A DNA stretch of 54,689 nucleotides from Nocardia anaemiae NBRC 100462 (GCF_001612725.1 NZ_BDAZ01000033.1:1-54689); one strand, 5' to 3'. Counted from the first letter of the stretch, positions 1-8,396 are shown. Numbers and translations are program-made. Notes: generated from the sequence alone by a model not told the origin.

Positions 1-106
1 ACGTGAGACGGGCCGCGAACGTCGCTCGTAAGACTCACTCCATTGGGGTCGGTGATGGCGGAATGTTCGGCACTTGGTGCACTGTCAGTAGTGCGAGCCG
101 TATGGG
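1..106. other. Left edge, no gene seen
   Basis: This is non-coding sequence downstream of the minus-strand purD. I see no convincing ORF, RNA or strong hairpin in it. Confidence 0.5.
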
Positions 107-1378
107 TCAAACAGAAATGCGGTCCTCTACCGCGGCGAGACCGATGTCGGTGCGAAAGTGACTGCCGGGCAACTTGATCGAGGCAATGCGGTCGTAGGCG
201 TGCGCGCGGGCCTCGGCCAGATCCGCGCCGATGCCGACGACACTCAGCACCCGACCGCCCGCGGAGACCAGGGCACCGTCCTCGCGCAACGCGGTTCCCG
301 CATGCAGCACGGCAGACGAGTCGTCGGTATTGCCCTCGCCCGCTCCGGTGATCACATCACCGACGCGGGGACGGCCCGGGTAGTTCTCAGCGGCGATCAC
401 GACCGTGACGGCCGAACCGTCCCGCCAACGCGGGGCGGCGACCTCGGCGAGAGTGCCGGTCGCGGTGGCATTCAGCAATTCGCCGAGCGGACTCTCCAGC
501 AGCGCGAGCACCGCCTGGGTCTCCGGATCGCCGAAGCGACAATTGAATTCGACGACAGCGGGTCCCTCCGCACCGATCGCCAGACCCGCATAGAGCAGCC
601 CGGAGAAGCCGCAGCCGCGCCGCACCAGTTCCGCCGCGACCGGTTCGACCACATCCTCGACGATCGCGGTGACCGTCTCCTCCGGCAACCATGGCAGCGG
701 CGTGTACGCGCCCATACCGCCGGTATTCGGCCCGGTATCACCGTCGCCGACGCGCTTGTGATCCTGCGCGGGCAGCAGCGGCACCACCGTCTCGCCGTCG
801 ACCAGGCAGAACAGCGAAACCTCCGGCCCGTCCAGGAAGGACTCCAACAGCACCGGATGGCCCTGCTCGAGCAATTCTGCACCGTGGTCGCGGGCCGCAT
901 GCCGGTCGGCGGTCACCACCACACCCTTGCCCGCGGCCAGACCGTCGTCCTTGACCACCCAGGTCGGGCCGAACCGATCCAGTGCGGCATCGAGTTCAGC
1001 CGGGTTGTCCACAATCTCGCTGTGCGCGGTGCGGACCCCGGCGGCGGTCATGACATCCTTGGCGAAGGCCTTCGAACCCTCGATGCGCGCGGCCGCGGCC
1101 GACGGACCGAAGCAGGCGATGCCCGCGGCCCGGACCGCATCGGCGACGCCGAGCACCAGCGGCACCTCGGGCCCGATCACGACCAGGTCCGCGTCCAACT
1201 CGGTGGCCAGCGCGACAACCGCCTCCGCGGAAGACGGATCGACCGCTCTGACCTGCGCGTACTGGCCGATACCCGCATTGCCCGGCGCAGCGAACAGCGC
1301 GGTCACCGCGGGGTCCCGGCGCAGGGCGAGGACGAGGGCATGTTCACGGGCTCCGGAACCGATGACGAGTACGCGCAC
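107..1378 (-). CDS. purD: Phosphoribosylamine-glycine ligase (PurD)
   Basis: GAR synthetase, the second step of de novo purine synthesis: it ligates glycine to phosphoribosylamine with ATP in the cytosol. The 423-aa product has the normal family length. It starts with the Rossmann-like VLVIGSGAREHAL and carries the ATP-grasp elements GPEVPLVLGVADAVRAAG, GSKAFAKDVM, KDDGLAAGKGV, GGMGAYTP and EFNCRFGDPETQ. A TTG at 1384 would add two residues, but GTG at 1378 gives the canonical MRVLVIGSG start. There is no Shine-Dalgarno sequence. TAAGCT (1386-1391) sits exactly 7 nt upstream of this GTG, as expected for a leaderless transcript. The gene diverges from the PH-domain gene at 1633. Identity is firm; the leaderless start is inference. 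Confidence 0.97.
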   Translation of the reverse strand: MRVLVIGSGAREHALVLALRRDPAVTALFAAPGNAGIGQYAQVRAVDPSSAEAVVALATELDADLVVIGPEVPLVLGVADAVRAAGIACFGPSAAAARIEGSKAFAKDVMTAAGVRTAHSEIVDNPAELDAALDRFGPTWVVKDDGLAAGKGVVVTADRHAARDHGAELLEQGHPVLLESFLDGPEVSLFCLVDGETVVPLLPAQDHKRVGDGDTGPNTGGMGAYTPLPWLPEETVTAIVEDVVEPVAAELVRRGCGFSGLLYAGLAIGAEGPAVVEFNCRFGDPETQAVLALLESPLGELLNATATGTLAEVAAPRWRDGSAVTVVIAAENYPGRPRVGDVITGAGEGNTDDSSAVLHAGTALREDGALVSAGGRVLSVVGIGADLAEARAHAYDRIASIKLPGSHFRTDIGLAAVEDRISV

Positions 1379-1632
1379 GGCCAACAGCTTAGGTTGTCGC
1401 CAACAGCGGCTGACCAGGAGTCCGACGGCCAGTCACTCGTGGTTCATCACCTGTGCATCTACCCGCGTCGAATTACGATCCCCCAGCCGCCCGGCGTGGC
1501 TCATCCTCGGGCGCGACCCATGTACTCGCGAAATCAGTCGTCAGGTTCTCCGTCCCCAGCGGTCGTCGTGTGGATGATTGATGGGAGGGGGCGCGACAGC
1601 CGACCTCCATCGCGCAAAAGGACGTGCTGACT
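1379..1632. other. Divergent purD / PH-gene intergenic region
   Basis: About 250 bp separate purD from the PH-domain gene. It holds the purD -10 and, at its right end, AAAAGGA (1616-1622) serving the ATG at 1633. I see no small gene or strong hairpin. Confidence 0.5.
1386..1391 (-). promoter_or_regulatory. Putative -10 of leaderless purD
   Basis: Read on the minus strand this is TAAGCT, which fits TANNNT. Exactly 7 nt separate it from the GTG at 1378, so transcription would begin at the start codon. No ribosome-binding site is visible. Confidence 0.5.
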
Positions 1633-2007
1633 ATGGGTCTGATCGACGGACTGATGGGCAATGCCGGGCGGATCGATCCCGGTAAGGCGCAAGAGGAATA
1701 CGCGAGACTGATGGGCGGCGGTGAACAGGTCTATGCCGCGTATCTTCTTGTCCGCGATGCGATTCTGTTCACCAACAAGCGTCTCATCCTGGTCGACAAG
1801 CAGGGTGTCACCGGCCGCAAGGTGAGCTATCACAGCATCCCCTATCGCGCCATCACCCACTTCTCGGTGGAAACCGCGGGCACCTTCGACCTGGATGCTG
1901 AGCTCTGCATCTGGATCTCCGGCACCCACGAACCGGTGCAGAAGCGATTCAACCGCCAAGTCGACATCTACGAAGTGCAGGGCATCCTGTCGCACTACGT
2001 CGCCTGA
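1633..2007 (+). CDS. PH-domain protein of unknown role
   Basis: A 124-aa bacterial pleckstrin-homology-like protein (bPH family). The order is a short N-terminal helix (MGLIDGLMGNAG), then a beta-rich core including DAILFTNKRLILVDKQGVTG and YHSIPYRAITHFSVE, then the C-terminal helix VDIYEVQGILSHYV. Those strands are diagnostic of the fold. GTG at 1624 is possible, but AAAAGGA at 1616-1622 is correctly spaced only for ATG 1633. It has no membrane segment or signal peptide. Members form rings of unknown ligand specificity, so no function can be assigned beyond the fold. Confidence 0.85.
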   Translation: MGLIDGLMGNAGRIDPGKAQEEYARLMGGGEQVYAAYLLVRDAILFTNKRLILVDKQGVTGRKVSYHSIPYRAITHFSVETAGTFDLDAELCIWISGTHEPVQKRFNRQVDIYEVQGILSHYVA

Positions 2008-2170
2008 GCACCGACTCCGCTGGTGATCACCGGACGGACCTCGCTCGAATGCCACCGATGGTGACGAGGCCCGCCCGAGATGCCGTTCGGGGTCTCGGTT
2101 CGCAGCGCCCGTGCATTGCCGCGGCGACGCATCAGCCGGTGGCTGAGCGGAACCGTGCGAGCGCTCGGCG

Positions 2171-2176
2171 TAGCCT
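2171..2176 (+). promoter_or_regulatory. Putative -10 of leaderless HIT gene
   Basis: TAGCCT lies exactly 7 nt upstream of ATG 2184 and there is no Shine-Dalgarno sequence between them. This is the same geometry as at purD. Confidence 0.5.
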
Positions 2177-2183
2177 GCGGTGC

Positions 2184-2609
2184 ATGGCTTCTGTTTTCAG
2201 CGCGATCATCGAAGGCCAGCTGCCGGGCCGTTTCGTCTGGGAGGACGACGAATTCGTCGCATTCCTCACCATCGCCCCGGTGACGCAAGGGCACACCCTG
2301 GTGGTCCCCCGCAAGGAGATCGATCAGTGGCAGGACGTCGACTCCGACACCTTCGCGCGGCTCAACGGCGTAGCGCAGAAAATCGGCCAAGCGGTCCGCC
2401 GCGCCTGGAACGCCCCCCGTGCCGGACTACTCATCGCCGGTCTGGAAGTCCCCCACCTCCACGTCCACGTCTTCCCGGCCTTCACCATGGGCAACTTCGA
2501 CATCTCCAGCGCGAACCCCCACCCGACCCCCGAATCCCTCGACGAGGCCCAAACCAAAATCAAAACCGCCCTCCGCGACCTCGGCTACGCCGCCCACGTC
2601 CCCGCCTGA
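2184..2609 (+). CDS. HIT family nucleotide hydrolase/transferase
   Basis: A 141-aa histidine-triad protein acting on nucleoside phosphoramidates or dinucleotide-type substrates. The catalytic triad is HLHVHVF (His91, His93, His95). Upstream are FVWEDDEFVAFLTIAPVTQG and HTLVVPRKEID, the typical HIT strand and helix. The open frame extends upstream to 2049, but family similarity begins at MASVFSAI, so ATG 2184 is chosen. That choice fits the -10 seven nt upstream. The substrate cannot be told from sequence. It stands alone, downstream of the PH gene and convergent with the sensor kinase. Confidence 0.92.
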   Translation: MASVFSAIIEGQLPGRFVWEDDEFVAFLTIAPVTQGHTLVVPRKEIDQWQDVDSDTFARLNGVAQKIGQAVRRAWNAPRAGLLIAGLEVPHLHVHVFPAFTMGNFDISSANPHPTPESLDEAQTKIKTALRDLGYAAHVPA

Positions 2610-2680
2610 TCAGCGTCGATCCGCTGCGCGGCCCACAGATGTGCCCGGCTCACGCAGGTGGGCAACCTGGTCGCGCAGAC

Positions 2681-4177
2681 TCAGCGGATTTCGCGGGGTA
2701 GGCGGACGGTGAAGGTGGTGCCTTCACCTTCGGTGCTTTCGACGGTCACTGTGCCGTTGTGGGCGTCGACCAGGGCTTGGACGATGGACAGGCCGAGGCC
2801 GGTGCCGCCGCTGGCGCGGGTGCGGGAGGTGTCGGTGCGGTAGAAGCGTTCGAAGATGCGCTCGGCCTCCTCGGGCGGTAGGCCCTGACCGGTGTCGGCG
2901 ACCTCCAGCAGGACCTCGTCGTCGGCTGGCGTCAGCCGGACCTTGACATCGGCGTCCGGTGGCGTGTGGGTGAGAGCGTTGTTCAGCAGGTTGGCCAGTA
3001 CCTGACGCAGCCGCGCTTCGTCGCCGATCACTTCCAAAGTTCCGGTGCCCGAACGGATTTCCAGTTCGATCGAGCGGTGCGGCCCGTCGTCGCCATTGGC
3101 CGCGCTGACGGCGCGGGCATTGTGCACGGCATCGCTGGCGAGGGCGAGCAGGTCCACCGGACCCAGTTCCAGCGGACGCTGCGCATCCAATCGGGCCAGC
3201 ATCAACAGATCCTTGACCAACAGCCCCATGCGTTGAGCCTCGTGTTCGATGCGATCCATGAACATGGCCGGTTCCGCGGTCGCGCCTTGCCGATACAGCT
3301 CGGCGAAGCCGCTGATGGTGGTGAGCGGGGTGCGCAGTTCATGACTCGCGTCGGCGACGAAGCGGCGCATTTTCGCCTCGGAGCGCCGGGCCGCCGATTC
3401 GGAGGCTTCCGTCGCGGCGAAGGCCCGCTGGATCTGGGCCAGCATGCCGTTGAGCGATTGGGACAGCCGATCCACCTCGGTGTTGGTGCCGCGCACCGGA
3501 ACCCGGCGATGCAGATCACCGGCGGCAATGGCGGCGGCGGTCTTCTCGACCGCACGCAACGGCCGCAGACTGCGTCTGATCACGAAGTAGGCCAGCACCG
3601 CCAGCGCGGCGAGCACCGCGGCGCCGACCATGAGCTGCAACATGATCAGTCGATTGACGGTGTCGATGTTCTCGGTGAGCGGTATCGCGACGGTTGTCGT
3701 CGTATCGGGCGAAACCGCCGTGATGATGCGCCATTTGACCGTCGAGCCGTTCTTGGAGCCGACGGTCACCGGTTTGGTGAGTACCTTGCTGCCCGGCGGA
3801 TCCGTGCTCGGACGCGCATCGGTCAGCCGCGGCAGCTCGGGCTCGGCCTCCTCGTTGAACGGCCTGGTCTCGAGATACACGGTGCCGTTGCCGCCGGGGG
3901 TCGGCTCGATGTGGACAAAAAAGGTGCTGGACGGATGCGGCGGATTCGACGGAGTCGGCGGGCGCGGGCGCGACCACGCCATCACCGCATCGCGAAGCTG
4001 CTGATCGGTGCGGTGCAGCAGCGAATTCTCCAGCGCCGAGGTGACGACCATGCCGGAGGCGAACAACCCGAGCGCGGAAAGCAGCACGAGCGCGAGCACC
4101 AGCGTCACCCGCAGCGGAATCGCCGACGAAACGCGTGCCAGTGTGCGACGGGTCTGTTCGATCCGGGAGGTGATCAT
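2681..4177 (-). CDS. phoR: Sensor histidine kinase, PhoR-like
   Basis: A 498-aa membrane histidine kinase. The order is a short cytoplasmic N-terminus, TM1 at about 22-46, a periplasmic domain at about 47-174 with a Pro-rich stretch, TM2 at about 178-200, HAMP at about 201-253, the phosphoacceptor DASHELRTPLTTISGF with His279, then the ATPase N-box (NLLNNALTHT), G1 (VADTGQGLP), F (IFERFY) and G2 (GGTGLGLSIV). The sensor layout and H-box context match mycobacterial PhoR as I remember it, including MRRFVADASHELRTPLTT. It overlaps the regulator stop by 4 nt (ATGA), so the two are translationally coupled. In mycobacteria PhoPR controls cell-envelope lipids and acid response; that role is inferred here. 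TcrY- or TrcS-like identity is the alternative. Confidence 0.75.
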   Translation of the reverse strand: MITSRIEQTRRTLARVSSAIPLRVTLVLALVLLSALGLFASGMVVTSALENSLLHRTDQQLRDAVMAWSRPRPPTPSNPPHPSSTFFVHIEPTPGGNGTVYLETRPFNEEAEPELPRLTDARPSTDPPGSKVLTKPVTVGSKNGSTVKWRIITAVSPDTTTTVAIPLTENIDTVNRLIMLQLMVGAAVLAALAVLAYFVIRRSLRPLRAVEKTAAAIAAGDLHRRVPVRGTNTEVDRLSQSLNGMLAQIQRAFAATEASESAARRSEAKMRRFVADASHELRTPLTTISGFAELYRQGATAEPAMFMDRIEHEAQRMGLLVKDLLMLARLDAQRPLELGPVDLLALASDAVHNARAVSAANGDDGPHRSIELEIRSGTGTLEVIGDEARLRQVLANLLNNALTHTPPDADVKVRLTPADDEVLLEVADTGQGLPPEEAERIFERFYRTDTSRTRASGGTGLGLSIVQALVDAHNGTVTVESTEGEGTTFTVRLPREIR

Positions 4178-4911
4178 TTCTCGGGCTGGCGCGTGCGATT
4201 CGGCGCGCGCATCACGTAGCCAACGCCACGTAGCGTGTGAATCAAGCGCTGATCGCCGGTGTCGACCTTCTTGCGCAGATACGAGACATATGTTTCGACC
4301 ACGCCGACCTCACCCCCGAAGTCGTAGCGCCAAACATGATCCAGGATGCGCGGCTTACTCAACACCGTCCCGGCATTGACCATGAAATACCGCAGCAGAG
4401 TGAATTCGGTGGGCGACAACGCGACCGGCTCGCCCGCCTTCCACACCTCATGCGTATCGTCGTCGAGTTCGATGTCCTCGAACCGGATTCGCGAACTCTC
4501 GCGCTGCGGTGCGGTATGACCGAAGCGGCGCAAGACAACTCGCAGCCGGGCCACCACTTCCTCGAGGCTGAACGGTTTGGTGATGTAGTCGTCGGCGCCG
4601 AGGGTGAGTCCGGCGACCTTGTCTTGGACGTCGTCGCGCGCGGTCAGGAACAGTACCGGCGCGTCGATGCCATCGGCGCGCAGTCGGCGCAGCAGCCCGA
4701 AGCCGTCCATGCCGGGCATCATCACATCGACGATCAGCGCCTGCGGTCGGAAGGTGCGCGCCTTGTCCAGCGCCTGCGCCCCGTCGATGGCCGTGTCGAC
4801 GGCGAACCCCTGATAGCGCAGGCTCACCGACAGGAGCTCCACGATCATGGGTTCGTCGTCCACCACCAGCACCCTGGCCTCGGGCGTGGACTCCACAGGC
4901 GCACCACTCAT
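4174..4911 (-). CDS. phoP: OmpR-type response regulator, PhoP-like
   Basis: A 245-aa two-domain regulator. The receiver has the acidic pocket VLVVDDE (Asp18/Asp19), phospho-Asp62 in VDVMMPGMDG and the conserved Lys in ITKPFSLEEV. The winged-helix DNA-binding domain contains LSPTEFTLLRYF, KPRILDHVWRYDFGG and YVSYLRKK. STPEARVLVVDDE and IVELLSVSL closely resemble mycobacterial PhoP. The frame is open to 5178, but residues upstream of MSGAPVES are a read-through of otsA sequence, so ATG 4911 is taken. It lies 67 bp behind otsA on the same strand and overlaps the kinase start. Co-transcription with otsA is plausible, though an own promoter in the 67-bp gap is not excluded. Confidence 0.8.
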   Translation of the reverse strand: MSGAPVESTPEARVLVVDDEPMIVELLSVSLRYQGFAVDTAIDGAQALDKARTFRPQALIVDVMMPGMDGFGLLRRLRADGIDAPVLFLTARDDVQDKVAGLTLGADDYITKPFSLEEVVARLRVVLRRFGHTAPQRESSRIRFEDIELDDDTHEVWKAGEPVALSPTEFTLLRYFMVNAGTVLSKPRILDHVWRYDFGGEVGVVETYVSYLRKKVDTGDQRLIHTLRGVGYVMRAPNRTRQPEK

Positions 4912-4978
4912 TGCTACATAGTCCGGCAATCGGCTGGGAACTGTCTGGACCTTAGCTGGGTGAAAGCTGTGAGTGGTG

Positions 4979-6565
4979 TCAGCGACGGGGAGCTCGGGAC
5001 TCCGGGTATACGTCGTCGTCGGTGAGTAGCGCGCTGCCCGCGACCTGGTCCTGAGCCAGCGCCTCAAGGAACGATCGCGCCCAGCGGTCCACATCGTGGG
5101 CGAGGACCTGGCGACGCAGGGAGCGCATTCGCCGGCGGCGGGTATCCCGGTCGTCCTCCAGCGCCGCGACGACGGCATCCTTCACGCTGTTCAGATCGTG
5201 CGGGTTGCACAGGTAGGCCTGGCGCAATTCGGCTGCGGCGCCGGTGAATTCGCTCAGAACCAACGCTCCGTTGAGACCGCTGTGACAGGCGACGTACTCC
5301 TTGGCGACCAGATTCATCCCGTCGCGCAGCGGCGTCACCAGCATGACGTCGGCGGCCACGAAGAAGGCGACGAGTTCCTCGCGCGCAATCGGGCGATGCA
5401 GATAATGCACGACCGGATAGCCGACCCTGGCGAATTCACCATTGATCCGGCCGACTTGGCGCTCGATATCGCCGCGCATCTGGATATAGCTCTCCACCCG
5501 CTCCCGGCTCGGAGTAGCCAGCTGCACCATGACGGTATCGGCCGGATCCAGCCTGTTCTCCAGTAGCAATTCCTCCAGCGCGGCGAGGCGGATGTCAATG
5601 CCCTTGGTGTAGTCCAAGCGGTCGACGCCGAGCAGGATATTTTTCGGATTGCCGAGTTCGGCGCGGATCTTCGCGGCCCGTTCCCGGACCGAGCGGCGGC
5701 GCGAATGCTCGTCGAGTTCGGCCGAGGCGATGGAAATCGGGAACGCGCCGACCCGGACCGTTCGGAAACCCACTTGCACCACGCCGAGCTTGGAACGCAC
5801 ACCGACGGTGCCGCGCGAGGTGGGCTGCCCGGCCAGCCTGCGGGCCAGGTAGAGGAAGTTCTGCGCGCCGCCGGGTAGGTGGAAGCCGATCAGGTCGGCG
5901 CCGAGCAGACCCTCGATGATTTCGGTCCGCCACGGCATCTGCATGAACAGCTCGACCGGCGGGAACGGAATGTGCAGGAAGAATCCGATGGTGAGATCGG
6001 GCCGCAGCATGCGCAGCATCTTCGGCACCAATTGCAGTTGGTAGTCCTGCACCCAGACGGTCGCGCCCTCGGCGGCGACCTTCGCGGTGGCCTCGGCGAA
6101 ACGCCGGTTCACCGTGACATAGGCGGCCCACCAGGCCCGATCGTAGACCGGGCGCACGATCACATCGTGGTACAGCGGCCACAGCGTGCCGTTGGAGAAG
6201 CCCTCGTAGTACTCGGAGACTTCCTCCGCCGACAGCGGCACCGGATGCAGTTCGAGACCGTCCTCGATGATCGGATCGATGTCCACATCCGGCACACCGG
6301 CCCAGCCCACCCAGGAGCCTTTGTTATTGCGGAGCACCGGCTCCAGCGCGGTCACCAGGCCGCCCGGACTGCGCTTCCAGCGGGTGGAGCCGTCGGGCAG
6401 TTTCTCCAGGTCGACAGGCAGCCGGTTCGCGACGACGACGAAGCCGGAACCGGCCCCGTTCATCTCGGCGAGGGCGGAGGGGACCACCGTGGTGTCGGGT
6501 TCGGATGGGGGCTCTAGAAAGGCGTGTTCGGAGTCATCGGACGGCTGTTGGGTCATCTGGTCCAC
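4979..6565 (-). CDS. otsA: Trehalose-6-phosphate synthase (OtsA)
   Basis: A GT20 glycosyltransferase making trehalose-6-phosphate from a nucleotide-glucose and glucose-6-phosphate, feeding trehalose for osmoprotection and mycolate carriers. At 528 aa it has VVANRLPVD near the N-terminus, the G6P/NDP region WVGWAGVPD, WVQDYQLQLVPKMLR, and the phosphate-binding GVDRLDYTKG with its Arg and Lys. GTG 6565 is preferred over ATG 6556 because AAAGGA sits 7 nt upstream of the GTG. A 56-aa gene precedes it by 76 bp on the same strand. In M. tuberculosis otsA is likewise next to the mce4 block. Confidence 0.96.
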   Translation of the reverse strand: MDQMTQQPSDDSEHAFLEPPSEPDTTVVPSALAEMNGAGSGFVVVANRLPVDLEKLPDGSTRWKRSPGGLVTALEPVLRNNKGSWVGWAGVPDVDIDPIIEDGLELHPVPLSAEEVSEYYEGFSNGTLWPLYHDVIVRPVYDRAWWAAYVTVNRRFAEATAKVAAEGATVWVQDYQLQLVPKMLRMLRPDLTIGFFLHIPFPPVELFMQMPWRTEIIEGLLGADLIGFHLPGGAQNFLYLARRLAGQPTSRGTVGVRSKLGVVQVGFRTVRVGAFPISIASAELDEHSRRRSVRERAAKIRAELGNPKNILLGVDRLDYTKGIDIRLAALEELLLENRLDPADTVMVQLATPSRERVESYIQMRGDIERQVGRINGEFARVGYPVVHYLHRPIAREELVAFFVAADVMLVTPLRDGMNLVAKEYVACHSGLNGALVLSEFTGAAAELRQAYLCNPHDLNSVKDAVVAALEDDRDTRRRRMRSLRRQVLAHDVDRWARSFLEALAQDQVAGSALLTDDDVYPESRAPRR

Positions 6566-6641
6566 TCACGCATCCTTTGCGCGTCGCTATTCCCGTTGAA
6601 GTTATGAGATAGGTCGACGGCCCCGTTGACGTCGAGTTGGT

Positions 6642-6812
6642 TTACTCGCCCCGAGAGTTAGGTCCGATGCCGAGCATCGACAGCAGCATCCGGCATTCGT
6701 CGGCATCCTCCGCGTAGGCCGCGACGACTCGCTGCGCCTGACGGGCGGTCTCGTCGGCGAGTGGTTCCAGATCGTCGTCCGCGATGTCGTTCGCGCTGCT
6801 CTTCGCGGCCAT
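6642..6812 (-). CDS. Small conserved-looking protein upstream of otsA
   Basis: A 56-aa ORF starting MAAKSSANDIADDDLEPL, continuing ARQAQRVVAAYAEDADECR and ending with SMLGIGPNSRGE. It has an excellent ribosome-binding site (GGGAGG about 8 nt upstream of the ATG) and is soluble, acidic and helical with no membrane segment. A longer frame on the same strand (6658-6858) is a shadow with implausible composition. It precedes otsA by 76 bp, so it is probably co-transcribed. I recall a similarly short unknown gene (Rv3489) beside otsA in M. tuberculosis, but did not check homology. Function unknown. Confidence 0.72.
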   Translation of the reverse strand: MAAKSSANDIADDDLEPLADETARQAQRVVAAYAEDADECRMLLSMLGIGPNSRGE

Positions 6813-6999
6813 CTTCTTGTCCTCCCGGCTCAGTACGCTCGTACGTGCGAATAGTCAATGGTATCTGGCCACCGCGCAGGTGCGCCGCACCTGGCTAAGG
6901 GTGACCTCGGACACGTTCGGCGTCATACCCTTCGCTGTTCGTCGAAAACCGAAGCCCTATACCTTGGGAACGCAGCACCAACTCCACGAAAGGGTCGAT

Positions 7000-7833
7000 A
7001 TGCCGCTGGCCACGGTGAACGGAATTTCACTCAACTACCAGGTCAAGGGCGACCGAACCAAGGGCACGGAGGCGAAGGGCGCGGGTCCGCTCGTCGTCAT
7101 GATCATGGGCACCGGCAGCCCGGGCCGGGTCTGGGAGTTGCATCAGGTCCCGGCGTTGGTCAAGGCGGGATATCGGGTCTGCACCTTCGACAATCGCGGC
7201 ATCAAACCGTCCTATGAGGCGGCCGAGGGCATGACCATCGATCAACTGGTCGGCGATACCGCCGGGCTCATCGAACTGCTCGACGAGGGTCCGGCACTGG
7301 TGGTCGGTACCTCGATGGGCGCGCGGGTCGCGCAGGAACTCGCGCTGGCGCGTCCGGAACTGGTGCGCAAGGCCGTATTCATGGCCGGACACGGCCGACT
7401 CGACCAGTTCCAGAAGACGCTCTCGCTCGGCGAGCACGAACTCGACGCGAGCGGGGTCAGCCTGCCCCCGAAGTACGAGGCCGCCGTGACCGCGGTGATG
7501 AATATGTCGCCCGCGACCATGGCCGATCCGAATGCCGCCCGCGACTGGCTCGATCTGTTCGAATTCACCGGTGGTGCGGTGACCCCCGGCATCCGCGCCC
7601 AGCGCCGAATGGACCACGATTTCGACCGGGTGCAGGCCTACCGCGGCATCAAGGTGCCGTGTCTGGCCATCGGATTCGCTGACGATCGGATGATTCCGCC
7701 GTATCTGTCCAGGGAGGTTGCCGAGGCCATACCCGGTGCGCGTTACCTGGAAGTTCCTGATGCGGGACATTACGGCTATCTCGAGCGTCCAGAAGCGGTG
7801 AACAAGATCCTGCTCGATTTCTTCGCGGCCTGA
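7000..7833 (+). CDS. Alpha/beta hydrolase
   Basis: A 277-aa alpha/beta-hydrolase-fold enzyme. The nucleophile elbow is GTSMG with Ser105 in ALVVGTSMGARVAQELAL. The oxyanion-hole region is MIMGTGSPGRVW. The acid is likely the Asp in IGFADDRMIP, and the base is His257 in DAGHYGYLERP. AAAGGG at 6990-6994 lies about 5 nt upstream of ATG 7000, which gives the natural MPLATVNGISLNY start; the upstream open frame looks non-coding. It diverges from the small gene/otsA and is followed after about 130 bp by the MbtH-like gene. The substrate is unknown. Confidence 0.9.
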   Translation: MPLATVNGISLNYQVKGDRTKGTEAKGAGPLVVMIMGTGSPGRVWELHQVPALVKAGYRVCTFDNRGIKPSYEAAEGMTIDQLVGDTAGLIELLDEGPALVVGTSMGARVAQELALARPELVRKAVFMAGHGRLDQFQKTLSLGEHELDASGVSLPPKYEAAVTAVMNMSPATMADPNAARDWLDLFEFTGGAVTPGIRAQRRMDHDFDRVQAYRGIKVPCLAIGFADDRMIPPYLSREVAEAIPGARYLEVPDAGHYGYLERPEAVNKILLDFFAA

Positions 7834-7962
7834 GGTAACTGCCTACACGTAACGTCTGCCTTGCTAGGGTCGACACAACGCTCGGGGAGCTTCCGACGCT
7901 CGAACAGCGTTGGACGAGCCAAGGGCGACCCCGTACATGCGCCAGTATCCAGTGAGGTGAAA

Positions 7963-8205
7963 TTGAGCACCAATCCCTTCGATGACGAAGACGGCCGCTT
8001 CTTCGTTCTGGTCAACGATGAGGAACAGCATTCGCTGTGGCCCGCCTTTGCGGAGGTTCCGGCCGGATGGCGAGTCGTTTTCGGCGAGGACAGCCGCGCC
8101 GCGTGCGTGGAGTACGTCGAGAAGAACTGGACCGATATGCGTCCGAAGAGCCTGCGTGACGCGATGGCCGCCGATGACGCGGCCCGTCAGGGCGCCCAGT
8201 CCTGA
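7963..8205 (+). CDS. MbtH-like protein (orphan)
   Basis: An 80-aa MbtH-family protein. These small proteins activate adenylation domains of non-ribosomal peptide synthetases. The signature is complete: NPFDDEDGRFFVLVNDEEQHSLWP, then PAGWRVVFG, then YVEKNWTDMRPKSL, with the invariant tryptophans. TTG at 7963 after GAGGTG gives the canonical MSTNPFDDED; GTG 7957 is an alternative. No NRPS or adenylation partner for it is in the window, so it must act in trans or be solitary. It ends in a strong hairpin at 8250-8281. Confidence 0.9.
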   Translation: MSTNPFDDEDGRFFVLVNDEEQHSLWPAFAEVPAGWRVVFGEDSRAACVEYVEKNWTDMRPKSLRDAMAADDAARQGAQS

Positions 8206-8249
8206 CCCGCGGTATCCGATACTGCGCCGGGCCCACTGCTGAACCGTCA

Positions 8250-8281
8250 CTGCGTGGCACCGTAAAGCCGGTGTCACGCAG
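8250..8281 (+). terminator. Hairpin terminator after MbtH-like gene
   Basis: CTGCGTGGCACCG and CGGTGTCACGCAG form a 13-bp stem with one G-U pair around a 6-nt loop. It lies between the MbtH-like stop and the tRNA promoter. There is no T-tract, which is usual in high-GC actinobacteria. Confidence 0.6.
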
Positions 8282-8295
8282 CTGGCGTGTCCGGT

Positions 8296-8301
8296 TATGA
8301 T
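8296..8301 (+). promoter_or_regulatory. Probable -10 of tRNA-Thr
   Basis: TATGAT lies 23 nt before the first base of the tRNA. This gives a short leader typical of tRNA genes. The -35 is not obvious. Confidence 0.45.
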
Positions 8302-8324
8302 TGGCACCGTTTGTAAGACCGTCC

Positions 8325-8396
8325 GCCTCCTTAGCTCAGTGGTAGAGCACCGCTCTTGTAAAGCGAAGGTCGTCAGTTCAATCCTGACAGGGGGCT
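8325..8396 (+). tRNA. tRNA-Thr (anticodon TGT)
   Basis: A 72-nt cloverleaf. Acceptor GCCTCCT pairs with AGGGGGC (one G-U). The D-arm is AGCTCAGTGGTAGAGC, the anticodon loop CTTGTAA reads TGT, and the T-arm GTCAG-TTCAATC-CTGAC is perfect. CCA is encoded at 8397-8399. The outermost anticodon-stem pair looks mismatched (C-A). Confidence 0.95.

Noticed and set aside
158..1630. 490-aa plus-strand ORF opposite purD
   Set aside because: It is an antisense shadow of purD with arginine-rich, low-quality composition and no domain; purD is certain.
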